Assembly (NCBI GenBank): GCA_050789445.1
Contig: JAILXR010000001.1
Span: 1,178,001-1,242,000, forward strand
From: JAWSVE01 sp050789445
GTDB lineage: Bacteria > Pseudomonadota > Gammaproteobacteria > Pseudomonadales > Cellvibrionaceae
Direction of reading: 5' to 3'
Length of the DNA: 64,000 bases
Below the pieces are notes generated by a model that was not told the DNA's origin, ran no database searches, and saw only the letters and a program-made list of their open reading frames with translations. A program made the position numbers and the translations under genes. Positions 18,892-27,728 of this stretch are shown piece by piece. How positions within the stretch are numbered: the stretch's first letter is position 1; each line of letters starts with the position of its first letter.

Positions 18892-19032
18892 ACATTATCA
18901 GAACACCTGTATCAGAGCGCCCTTTTATTTTTTGTAACTTATTTTTTAACAAAGAACAGTTAAAGTCAGTCGTGTGTAGTTTAAAGAGAACGTCAGCAAA
19001 AGCTGAACAACTCTCAAAGGAAATGATAGACA

Positions 19033-20457
19033 ATGGATAATGACGACATCACAGTAATCAAACCGCGCCCAGGAAGAGCGTCTGGAAAGGCTGCTGATTC
19101 CAATCAACCTAAATCCGGTTTTCAAAGTAACCCTGCGTCTGATCAAACCGTTATTAAGCCGCGGCCTCGCCCCGGTGGATCACAAAAAAAACCAATCGCC
19201 ACACCGTTTAACTCTGATAGTACTGTTATCAAACCACGTAGAAATCGATCGTCCTCTAATGCGGCGATGAATTTAAAAATTCCTCGCGAGCACGAAATTT
19301 TAAAGCAATCACCGCTGATCGATGCTGCAAGTCCTGTTTTATCACTAACGCCGCAGTTACGCCAACTCGACACATCCATTGATGTACATACACTGCACTC
19401 ACATATCAAACAACTCATTGCAGATTTCGAAGATAAAGCAGTTCGCATTTTAGATGATGCACAACAACGTAAAAATACATCTTATGTTCTTTGCGCTTTA
19501 ATCGATGAAGCCGTACTCAATACTTCTTGGGGAGAAAATAGCGCGTGGAGCCAAAAACCCATGCTGAGTATTTTTCACCAAGAGACCTATGGCGGTGAAA
19601 AAGTATATTCCATTTTGGATGATGCATTGATTTCGCCAACAAAAAACCATGACGTCATTGAAATTATTTACTTAGCACTGTCTCTTGGCTTTATGGGGAA
19701 ATTAAGAATCGATCCTCAAGGCTCAATGAAATCTGAAGAAATTCGCGCTCAAGTTTATCAAATTCTCACTCGTGGACGAGATAGATTAGAACGAGAGTTA
19801 TCGGCCAACATCGCACCCGCTATTTCGTCTCGGTATCGATTACACAGCTTTTTACCTGTCTGGATTTTTATTGCGACTATGACGTTATTAGCGTTTGGTA
19901 TTTATAGCTATTGGTTAATGCAACTCAATGAAAAGTCCGATCAAACAACAGCAGCACTTGCTCAACTAATCCCAGTACAAAACAAATCGCAACTTTCGCA
20001 AAACTTAATCAGCCCAGAAGCCATTGCCTTAAGTGAATTACTCGCACCTGAAATTGCTCAGGGTGTACTCAGCGTAAACAACTTTACAAGTAATACGTCT
20101 ATTGCACTTCATGCGGAAGAACTCTTCAAATCTGGAAGTACGACAATCAAAGAATCATATGAACCTATTCTCGACAAAATTGGCAAAGCATTAGAAGCGA
20201 TTCCTGGAAAAATTATTGTCTCTGGTCATACCGATAACGAATCGATCCGCACACCAAGATTTCCATCAAACTGGCATCTTTCATTAGCAAGAGCTAGTGC
20301 AGTCGTAAAATATCTTGATAATGTCGCTTCATTAAAAGCGCGTTTATTACCGGAAGGCCGAGGTGCTAATGAGCCCATTGCCTCCAACGATACTCCGGAA
20401 GGCCGAGCTGAAAACCGTAGAGTGGTGATTGATGTGTTTTTTAAAAACGATACATAG
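19033..20457 (+). CDS. tssL: TssL (DotU) with C-terminal OmpA-like domain
   Basis: TssL is the inner-membrane partner of TssM. The 474-residue protein has three parts. An N-terminal tail of about 75 residues carries three TVIKPR copies. A cytoplasmic DotU domain follows (FEDKAVRILDDAQQR, YVLCALIDEAVLNTSWG, then SIFHQETYGGEKVYSILD), ending in one transmembrane helix near residues 274-297. A periplasmic OmpA-like peptidoglycan-binding domain (about 365-474) shows SGHTDNE, WHLSLARASAVVKYL and GRAENRRVVIDVFF. This extended TssL can attach the complex to the cell wall directly. It follows tssK and precedes tssM. Confidence 0.96.
   Translation: MDNDDITVIKPRPGRASGKAADSNQPKSGFQSNPASDQTVIKPRPRPGGSQKKPIATPFNSDSTVIKPRRNRSSSNAAMNLKIPREHEILKQSPLIDAASPVLSLTPQLRQLDTSIDVHTLHSHIKQLIADFEDKAVRILDDAQQRKNTSYVLCALIDEAVLNTSWGENSAWSQKPMLSIFHQETYGGEKVYSILDDALISPTKNHDVIEIIYLALSLGFMGKLRIDPQGSMKSEEIRAQVYQILTRGRDRLERELSANIAPAISSRYRLHSFLPVWIFIATMTLLAFGIYSYWLMQLNEKSDQTTAALAQLIPVQNKSQLSQNLISPEAIALSELLAPEIAQGVLSVNNFTSNTSIALHAEELFKSGSTTIKESYEPILDKIGKALEAIPGKIIVSGHTDNESIRTPRFPSNWHLSLARASAVVKYLDNVASLKARLLPEGRGANEPIASNDTPEGRAENRRVVIDVFFKNDT
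19045..19245 (+). repeat. Three TVIKPR repeats in the TssL N-terminus
   Basis: The codons for TVIKPRPGR (Thr7), TVIKPRPRPGG (Thr39) and TVIKPRRNR (Thr64) form three copies of one short motif, each preceded by Asp within one to two residues. In Agrobacterium a phosphothreonine in the TssL N-terminus (Thr14) is made by PpkA and bound by Fha. The same use here is inferred. Confidence 0.7.
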
Positions 20458-20543
20458 CAAAAATAGAATTCTAAAATTTTTGACACAGAATAGAAAATTA
20501 AAATAACACCTCGATATCAATATATCGTCATGGAGAACACATA

Positions 20544-23500
20544 GTGAGAAGGTTTTTCGCATTTATCACACAAGGATGGTTTTTATCATTACTGGGTGTC
20601 ATTTTATTATCACTGATCATTTGGTATATCGGCCCATTAATTGCCATTGCCGAATACAAACCCCTATCATCCGAAACGGTTCGACTTATTTCTATCTTTG
20701 TCGTATTTATTGCTTGGGGCTTAAATAACTTACGCGTTAAAAATAGCAGCAAGAAAGCCGACAAAAAAATCGCAGAGAATTTAATCAAAGAACCTGAAGA
20801 CAAAAAGAATAAATCTGTAACACGTATAAAAACGCCCGACGAAAAAATATTAACCGAAAAGCTGCACTCGGCGGTTGAATTATTACAAGGATCACGCTTT
20901 GGCAAGCAAGGTAAACTTTATGATCTACCTTGGTATATGATCATTGGCGCTCCAGGCACAGGTAAAACAACGGCTCTAAAAAATTCAGGTTTACACTTCC
21001 CACTTCGTAGTAAAATTGGCGACGAACCTATTCAAGGTGTTGGCGGTACTCGCTATTGTGACTGGTGGTTTACCGATCAAGCCATTTTGATTGACACAGC
21101 TGGCCGCTACACCACTCAAGACAATCCTAAAAAAATTGAAAACCATGCATGGTTTGGCTTTCTTAGCCGCTTAAAAAAATCTCGGCCTAAAAGACCTCTG
21201 AACGGCATTATTGTCACGATCAGCATTCAAGACATCATGCAAAAAACAGCAACACAAAAATCCATTCAATCAACTGCTATAAAACAACGCATACAAGAAT
21301 TAAATAGTCACCTAGGCATGACGCTTCCTGTCTATGTAATGTTTACTAAACTTGATATGGTCGCAGGATTTAATAGTTTTTTTTCTGACTTAGAAAACGA
21401 CGAGCGCGAGCAAGTTTGGGGAACCACTTTCCCTAAAACAAAAATTGAGAAAGCCGATACGCTTCTTGATAAGTTCTCAGATGAATACACTGCGCTTATC
21501 CAAAGATTAAATAACCGTGTACTCATGCGATTGAGTACCGAAAAGAACCCTCAAAAAAGAACATTAGTCTATGAATTCCCACGACAAATGTTTGCTCTAC
21601 AGCAACCTCTCAATGAATTCTTGGGAAACATTTTTACTCCAAATCAATTTGAATCTTCCTTCTTATGGCGCGGCGTGTATTTTTTAAGTAGCACACAAAC
21701 CAGTATGGCGTCACAATGGGTCTCCGGAATCCTCCCCACAGACCAATGTGCTCCACCGATTGATGTCGTAAGCGGTGAACCGAAAACCTATTTTGTCAAT
21801 CACTTATTGAAAAACGTTATTTTCGGCGAAGCCAATTTGGCGAGTTTAAATGCTAAAGTAAAAAACCGATTTCGATGGATTTATACTTTTTCTCTTGCAG
21901 CAACAACAGCTGGATTTGCAGGAATGTTGTTCGCTTGGAGTAATAGCAAACAACTCAACAATGAATATATCGAGAGCATCGACACACAAATTGAACATTA
22001 CAAAGAATCCAGTAATGGCGGGCTAGAAGAAAAACATAATTGGCACTCTCTTGCCAACAGCCTCAATTTACTCAAAGAGCTACCATCAGGGTTTGATGAA
22101 GGAACAGACGAGCACCCTCTGCAACAAGGTTTTGGCCTTTACCAAGGTGAAAAACTAGGTTCTCAAACTCGCATTACCTACTTAAAAGCGCTCGAAGCAT
22201 TTTTCATGAAAGATATTTCAAAAATGCTCACACAACAAATCGTCAATGCTCAAGATGACGAACAGTTATATGAAGCACTAAAGTTTTACTTAATGCTTTA
22301 TTATCCAGACAAAATGGAACACGATAATTTTACTGACTGGGTAAACATATTGTGGGACCGCCAAGCCGTGAACGTTGGCACTCCAGAATTAAGCAAGCAT
22401 TTGAACATACATTTAAAAAATGCATTAGAGACTCCAGTTGCTCCTTACCCTATCGATCAAGACCGTGTTGATGAGGCACGTCAAGTTTTAGTCAGTACAC
22501 CTTTAGATTTGCGGGTCTATCGAAGGCTCAAAAACGATTATATGGATGAACATACGGGTCAGTTTAGCGTAACTGATGTATTGGGGAAAAAAGCTGACAT
22601 TATTTTTTATCGCCGAACTGGCGCTCCTTTATCTGAAGGCATCCCTGAATTATTTACCTACAATGGATTCCATACGGGATTCAATATCGCCAACGTTAAA
22701 CTCTCACAGCGTCTTGCCGATGAAGAGTGGATTTATGGTGATGCCATTGCAGAAACATTAGATGAAGAACGAATTAAAAAAATTAGCTCGAGTGTTAACG
22801 ATTACTATTTTTCTGAATATTCCTCACGCTGGCAACAATATCTTGATGATCTTCTCATAAAATCATTTAGCACATTAAACCGTGGCCAGGCTGTCGCTCG
22901 TCTACTAGCAAGCTCAGAACAACCATTAGTTAAACTATTAGAAAGCATTCGAAAAAACACAGCGCTTAGCGAAGCTCCAAAAATGAATAAAGCATTACTT
23001 TCTGCTGCTGATGAGTTGACGGAAGAGTTCGCACAAAACAAAAAAAATCGGCTAGAGCGATTGGTTCCTAAATCAGCAAGCGGTAGCGGATTACAATTAC
23101 CAGGAATTGAAGTCACTGAAGATTTTGAAGAGCTGAATAACTATGTGAACGTCAGCGAAGGTATGCCACTTGAACAATTGCAACTTTCGCTTAAAGCCCT
23201 CAATGAACACTTTCAAACTTTAGCTTATGCAGGCAATGTCAAACAAGCCGCTTTTAATGCTAGCCGTGATTCACAACAAGGCAATGATTCGGTAACGGCA
23301 GTCAAACGCGCTGTGAGCGAAGCGCCCATTATTGTCCAGCGTTGGTTCGGCTCTATTGCTCGTGACACAACCAATGTTACTGCAGCCGCGACACAAAGCC
23401 ACATGAACAATGTATGGCAAACCGATGTCGTTAGCTTTTATGAAAAAGCATTAAAAGATCGCTACCCTATCGACCCCAACAGCCCACGCGATGTAAAACT

Positions 23501-24089
23501 CGCCGACTTCACAGAATATTTTGGCCCTGGCGGAATACTCGATAATTATTTCAACCATTACATAGAACCATTTGTTGATAGAAGCCAAACGCGATGGAAA
23601 TGGAAAAAAAATATTGGTCTCAACAGTCAATCACTTGTTCTCTTTGAAAAAGCGCAAAGAATTCAACGTGCGTTTTTTAGTCGCTCAGGCGAAAAACCCG
23701 AAGTGCGGTTTTCATTAAAGCCCAAAGAGCTTGATCCTGTTGCCAGCCTTTTTATGCTTGAAACAAATGGTTCTGCTATTCAGTACGGACACGGCCCACT
23801 ATCCACATCGAATGTGATATGGCCAGGCGGCGAAAGCGATCTTTCAAAGATTGTATTTAATCTTGTGAGCAAAGGTACTCCCGTTAGCGCAAGAGCCGAA
23901 GGCGAATGGAGTTGGTTTCGACTATTAGAAGAACACGCAAACATTAAAGAAAAAGCGAATAGCGATACCTTAATGGTTAATTTTGAAATTAGCGGGTTAA
24001 ACGCTAGCTACGAATTAAAGCCGGCCAGTACCCATAATCCATTTAATCAAAATGATTTACGAGGCTTCACATTACCTCGACGCCTGTAA
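20544..24089 (+). CDS. tssM: TssM (IcmF/VasK), T6SS inner-membrane protein
   Basis: TssM spans the periplasm from TssL to TssJ. The 1181-residue protein starts at GTG 20544 with GGAG 8-9 bases upstream. Two N-terminal transmembrane helices lie in the first 70 residues. A cytoplasmic NTPase domain has Walker A GAPGTGKTT near residue 134 and an intact DTAGRY switch. A third helix (IYTFSLAATTAGFAGMLFAW) lies near residue 450, followed by a large periplasmic region ending in the IcmF C-terminal domain. The length is standard. It precedes tagF by 41 bases. Confidence 0.97.
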   Translation: MRRFFAFITQGWFLSLLGVILLSLIIWYIGPLIAIAEYKPLSSETVRLISIFVVFIAWGLNNLRVKNSSKKADKKIAENLIKEPEDKKNKSVTRIKTPDEKILTEKLHSAVELLQGSRFGKQGKLYDLPWYMIIGAPGTGKTTALKNSGLHFPLRSKIGDEPIQGVGGTRYCDWWFTDQAILIDTAGRYTTQDNPKKIENHAWFGFLSRLKKSRPKRPLNGIIVTISIQDIMQKTATQKSIQSTAIKQRIQELNSHLGMTLPVYVMFTKLDMVAGFNSFFSDLENDEREQVWGTTFPKTKIEKADTLLDKFSDEYTALIQRLNNRVLMRLSTEKNPQKRTLVYEFPRQMFALQQPLNEFLGNIFTPNQFESSFLWRGVYFLSSTQTSMASQWVSGILPTDQCAPPIDVVSGEPKTYFVNHLLKNVIFGEANLASLNAKVKNRFRWIYTFSLAATTAGFAGMLFAWSNSKQLNNEYIESIDTQIEHYKESSNGGLEEKHNWHSLANSLNLLKELPSGFDEGTDEHPLQQGFGLYQGEKLGSQTRITYLKALEAFFMKDISKMLTQQIVNAQDDEQLYEALKFYLMLYYPDKMEHDNFTDWVNILWDRQAVNVGTPELSKHLNIHLKNALETPVAPYPIDQDRVDEARQVLVSTPLDLRVYRRLKNDYMDEHTGQFSVTDVLGKKADIIFYRRTGAPLSEGIPELFTYNGFHTGFNIANVKLSQRLADEEWIYGDAIAETLDEERIKKISSSVNDYYFSEYSSRWQQYLDDLLIKSFSTLNRGQAVARLLASSEQPLVKLLESIRKNTALSEAPKMNKALLSAADELTEEFAQNKKNRLERLVPKSASGSGLQLPGIEVTEDFEELNNYVNVSEGMPLEQLQLSLKALNEHFQTLAYAGNVKQAAFNASRDSQQGNDSVTAVKRAVSEAPIIVQRWFGSIARDTTNVTAAATQSHMNNVWQTDVVSFYEKALKDRYPIDPNSPRDVKLADFTEYFGPGGILDNYFNHYIEPFVDRSQTRWKWKKNIGLNSQSLVLFEKAQRIQRAFFSRSGEKPEVRFSLKPKELDPVASLFMLETNGSAIQYGHGPLSTSNVIWPGGESDLSKIVFNLVSKGTPVSARAEGEWSWFRLLEEHANIKEKANSDTLMVNFEISGLNASYELKPASTHNPFNQNDLRGFTLPRRL

Positions 24090-24130
24090 TATAAAAAAGC
24101 GGCCAACCAATAGGAAGTTTAATAAAACCA

Positions 24131-24877
24131 ATGACAGAAAATTCCGACACATGCGGACTTTTTGGCAAGCTACCACAGCAAGCTGATTTTGTTAGCCATT
24201 TTTTACCCGATTCATTTACTGAATACTGGCATGCGTGGCTGCAATCCTCTATCGGTGTAAGTCGAGAGCAACTTGGCGAAAGCTGGCTCGATTTATATTT
24301 AACAAGTCCGGTTTGGCGTTTTGCCATCATGCCAAACATTGTTACAACAGAAGCCATTGCCGGTGTCATTATCCCCAGTGTCGATGAAGTTGGAAGATAC
24401 TTTCCACTCACCATTGCTCATCTTGGCAAACATCAACCTTGGTCAGCTTATTTGCATGGACAATCATGGTATGACGCCATCGAAAAAACGGCGGTTTCTG
24501 CACTCGATGACAACATGACTTATTCTCAATTTATTGGGCAGCATGAATCTCTGCCCTGCCCTGATTTTTTAGAATTACCACATTACAAAACGACCGCTGT
24601 TGGCCACTCCCCAAATCGTGCCATCGCTGTTAAAAAAACAGAAGGGAATTCGGAAAATGAATTAACCAACAGTTTATTAAATAATTTAACCTCAACCATA
24701 CTCGGGCAACACAGTCTTTGGTGGACAAACGGATCAGATCATGTCGATCCTTGTTTACTGATGTCGAGTAATTTACCCGATGCGGGACAATTCGCAGCAA
24801 TGCTGGATGGCGACTGGCAAAAATGGGGATGGGCTGAAGAAGTTGTCATCACTCATGACAAAATACCTCAAACATAA
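24131..24877 (+). CDS. tagF: TagF (ImpM), T6SS post-translational repressor
   Basis: TagF-family proteins hold some T6SSs inactive, probably by sequestering Fha, independently of the kinase pathway. The 248-residue protein opens with GLFGKLPQQADFVSHFLP and has WLQSSIGVSREQLGESWLD, then SPVWRFAIMPN and GVIIPSVDEVGRYFPLTIA, the standard ImpM blocks. Its place between tssM and pppA fits a group of control genes. Confidence 0.94.
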   Translation: MTENSDTCGLFGKLPQQADFVSHFLPDSFTEYWHAWLQSSIGVSREQLGESWLDLYLTSPVWRFAIMPNIVTTEAIAGVIIPSVDEVGRYFPLTIAHLGKHQPWSAYLHGQSWYDAIEKTAVSALDDNMTYSQFIGQHESLPCPDFLELPHYKTTAVGHSPNRAIAVKKTEGNSENELTNSLLNNLTSTILGQHSLWWTNGSDHVDPCLLMSSNLPDAGQFAAMLDGDWQKWGWAEEVVITHDKIPQT

Positions 24878-24964
24878 CTGTTCTTTGAATAAAATCTAAA
24901 CGCATTTAATAAAAAAGAAACAGTTTAAAAACACTATTTAAAATAATTCATAGCACTGATATTT

Positions 24965-25687
24965 ATGACTGCAGTAAACAACACAATTGCATCAAGCAGC
25001 ATGACGCATACAGGCAGTATTCGAAAATTAAATGAAGACGCTTTAATTGCTATTCCCGATTCAGGGCTTTGGGCCGTTGCTGATGGCATGGGTGGTCATG
25101 ATGCCGGTGATTATGCAAGCCGGTGTTTAATCGGTCACCTCTATGAAACGGCGTCTAAATACAATGGCCAGGCGCTTGTCGATAAAGTACCCGAAGCCAT
25201 TCAAAAAGCAAATCAAGAATTATTTCAACTCTCAAGTTCTCAATCTAACAACACTATAATAGGCACTACCGTTGTTGTACTTGTGTTAGAAAATGATCGG
25301 TACCATTGTTTTTGGAGTGGTGACAGCCGGTGCTATTTATTGCGTGGCAACCAACTACAACCCATTACTCGCGATCACACAGAAGCAGAAGAACTGTTAG
25401 CACAAGGCTACACCGTTGAGCAATTCCCCGACCCCTCAACAGCAGCAATGTTAACTTACGCTGTAGGTGTCGATGAAGCAGCACACATCGACTACACCTC
25501 AGATTATATTTACGAATCAGACCGTTTTTTATTATGTACCGACGGCATCACAAAAATTTATTCTGATTCTGACATCGCAAAAAAAATATCAGAAAATAAT
25601 ATCGACCAAATTAATCAACGATTTTTAACGGGTGCACTTGATGCAGGAGCGCCCGACAACTTAACAAGTATCATCGTTAGCCTTTAA
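24965..25687 (+). CDS. pppA: PppA-like PP2C serine/threonine phosphatase
   Basis: This phosphatase should reverse the action of the PpkA-like kinase and so switch the T6SS off. The 240-residue PP2C domain is complete: TGSIRKLNEDALI, the metal motif VADGMGGHDAG, GDSRCYLLR, a CTDGITK motif and the final PDNLTSIIV. No membrane segment or signal peptide is present, so it acts in the cytoplasm. It lies 87 bases after tagF. Confidence 0.94.
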   Translation: MTAVNNTIASSSMTHTGSIRKLNEDALIAIPDSGLWAVADGMGGHDAGDYASRCLIGHLYETASKYNGQALVDKVPEAIQKANQELFQLSSSQSNNTIIGTTVVVLVLENDRYHCFWSGDSRCYLLRGNQLQPITRDHTEAEELLAQGYTVEQFPDPSTAAMLTYAVGVDEAAHIDYTSDYIYESDRFLLCTDGITKIYSDSDIAKKISENNIDQINQRFLTGALDAGAPDNLTSIIVSL

Positions 25688-25720
25688 CTCAATGAACATT
25701 ATCGCAGGGACGTAATATTC

Positions 25721-27508
25721 ATGGACTTATCACAACCTATACCAATACCTATCATTTTTGGTGATGACATCGCAGGCTTTACCAATTGGTCAAACTGCTG
25801 GGTTTTTACAGATTATTCTTATGAGCCATCTTATTGGATGCTTTTAAAACGCGAAGGCTTTAACGGAGGAATCATAAGCGATAGTTCGGAACTTGATGGG
25901 CTAACAGCAAGCTTAGATCGAGAAGATCTCACCACACTGTACCGAATTCATCATAAAACAGATCCCAATCATTATTTTACAATCAGTTTACGCGAAGAAG
26001 TTGAAGAGCTAATTTTATCCAGTCGCATCAAAGTTTTTAAACTCGACAAAGATTTATTTTTTCGACTCACAAACCCAAACGACGTTTTATACAGCTCAAG
26101 ACACAACACTCCTCATGCCATCAGCAACGCTATTGTCTCCAAACGAAACCAACTAGCAGAGGAATTTGGTCAAGACATTGCTTCTCGTTGGCTAGAAAAA
26201 GATAAAGCAGATCAGCTTCACTGGGATCGCTGGGCAATCACCCGAGAAGCTATCGAAGTTTATGATGTCGGAGCTGAAATTGTAGACACCGGTGTCGACT
26301 TTATTGTTAGCGTGTATGAAATTGGTAAAGCTGTTGTCACTATTGTTGGAAATGTAGTTATCGCCTCGATCGAATTTCAATACCATCTTGCAACTGGGGA
26401 TATCCAAGCAGTAAAAGATGATCTAACCAATTTTGGAATTTGGGTCGGAGATGCAATCCAAAGCGCACAAGATTTAATAGATCTAGCCAAAAAAGGATTG
26501 GCTATTTTCAATCAGCTCAATGAAGACCCTGAGACACGCGATCTTGTTATCGATTATTTCAGCAGTCTTTATGAAAGCATCCCCTACCGCGACAGCCGAA
26601 CCATCGGGATTCGTATAGTTGCAGAAATTGGTATTGAAGTTTTATTAGCCTTAGCAACAGCGGGTGCTGCAAATGTCGCCCGCCGCGTTGGGCAAGTAGG
26701 AATAAAAGCAACCCGAGTCGGAACAGCAGCCAATCGAATTGGCCCTTTCACAAAAGAAGCCATTGAATTACTCAGTGATTTGGCAAAGCGGCTCAACACT
26801 AAAAATGTGGTATCAGAACAATTACCACCACCACAAAACCCCAAAATTCCTGAGCATGCTAAAAATAATAAATTGGATGGCAAAGAAAAAAATAGTGCGA
26901 TCTCTTCTGAGGATGTTGTTCCAAACAAGTTTGGTGAAATCTACTCTAAGGCACCTGCAGCAAAATTAGAGATTGATACAATGTCGGATGAGATTGCTGA
27001 TATGTTTGGTGGTCAAGTTGCGAAAGCGCCAACTAAGTCTCAAGAAAGAGCTATACAAAAAATCATGAATGATTATGATGGAGACGCTACGCGAATTAAG
27101 GATTTAGCAAGAAATACAATAATTGTATCTCCTGATAAAATGGATTCAGTCGTAGCGGAACTTGCTCAACGTGGCGCAAACGTTAAGGTCATAAATGGAG
27201 CTACTGATCCATTGGGTTATAGCGGAGTTAATTCGACAATTAAAACCCAAGCTGGGATTTATGGCGAAGTCCAAGTAAACACACCTGCGATGATCTACGC
27301 TAAGGAGTCTGAACCAATGGCTAGGGCTCTACTTGGTGACGATCTGTATAGCTCTATAGCTGCCAAATCTGGAATAGCCGGAGGACAAGGTCATAAGCTC
27401 TATGAGCAGTGGCGCGTATTACCATCATCCGACCCAGGGCGATCTGCACTTGAAGCTCAAAGTAAAGCGTATTACGAAGCTGTGAGAGGATTAGTTTATG
27501 GCAATTAA
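25721..27508 (+). CDS. Putative T6SS effector with C-terminal RelA/SpoT-like toxin domain
   Basis: 595 residues, modular. Residues 1-130 form a domain I do not recognise; a decayed copy lies at 28453. Two hydrophobic stretches (about 182-219 and 295-323) are followed by a Pro/Lys/Asn-rich linker and VVPNK at 399-403. The remaining 190 residues resemble RelA/SpoT synthetase folds: KSQERAIQK (439-447), IKDLARNTIIV with Asp461, LGYSGVNSTIK with Tyr500, GEVQVNT with Glu516 and Gln518, and GHKLYEQWR at 557-565. This order matches the RSH pattern of Arg/Lys patch, Asp, GY, ExQxxT and H..Y. Known relatives make (p)ppApp or (p)ppGpp, or pyrophosphorylate tRNA. Delivery by the adjacent T6SS is inferred from position. 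No PAAR or VgrG domain is present. It overlaps the next gene by 11 bases. Confidence 0.75.
   Translation: MDLSQPIPIPIIFGDDIAGFTNWSNCWVFTDYSYEPSYWMLLKREGFNGGIISDSSELDGLTASLDREDLTTLYRIHHKTDPNHYFTISLREEVEELILSSRIKVFKLDKDLFFRLTNPNDVLYSSRHNTPHAISNAIVSKRNQLAEEFGQDIASRWLEKDKADQLHWDRWAITREAIEVYDVGAEIVDTGVDFIVSVYEIGKAVVTIVGNVVIASIEFQYHLATGDIQAVKDDLTNFGIWVGDAIQSAQDLIDLAKKGLAIFNQLNEDPETRDLVIDYFSSLYESIPYRDSRTIGIRIVAEIGIEVLLALATAGAANVARRVGQVGIKATRVGTAANRIGPFTKEAIELLSDLAKRLNTKNVVSEQLPPPQNPKIPEHAKNNKLDGKEKNSAISSEDVVPNKFGEIYSKAPAAKLEIDTMSDEIADMFGGQVAKAPTKSQERAIQKIMNDYDGDATRIKDLARNTIIVSPDKMDSVVAELAQRGANVKVINGATDPLGYSGVNSTIKTQAGIYGEVQVNTPAMIYAKESEPMARALLGDDLYSSIAAKSGIAGGQGHKLYEQWRVLPSSDPGRSALEAQSKAYYEAVRGLVYGN
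26915..26929 (+). repeat. VVPNK cassette junction in the effector gene
   Basis: The codons for VVPNK at the toxin boundary recur almost exactly at 28144-28158, the start of the orphan tip. Shared short sequence at the N-terminal/toxin border is typical of polymorphic toxins that swap C-terminal cassettes. Confidence 0.65.
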
Positions 27509-27728
27509 GACAGGTGAATATCTAAATACAAAAGATGTTTACATTGACTATCCGTTTGAGGATGTAATGTTTAGGCGCATGAAGAAAGATGGGGCTATTT
27601 ATCGGAAATTTTACGGTGAAGAGGAGTCTTCAGAGGTGATAAGTGACGATAATAGACTATTTAATGAGGCACTGTTGTCTGGGGATGAAATAACACTGGA
27701 AGAATATGAGATAGGTAAGAACGGGTGA
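27498..27728 (+). CDS. 76-residue protein, candidate immunity protein
   Basis: Not recognised as a named family. It is small and acidic (MAIKTGEYLNTKDVYID at the start, DDNRLFNEALLSGDEITLEEYE near the end) with no membrane segment or signal peptide, so it is cytoplasmic. The ATG overlaps the effector end by 11 bases, and its stop overlaps the hydrolase start by 4 bases (GTGA), so the three genes are translated together. The position fits an immunity protein that binds the toxin domain, or a helper of the hydrolase. Confidence 0.72.
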   Translation: MAIKTGEYLNTKDVYIDYPFEDVMFRRMKKDGAIYRKFYGEEESSEVISDDNRLFNEALLSGDEITLEEYEIGKNG

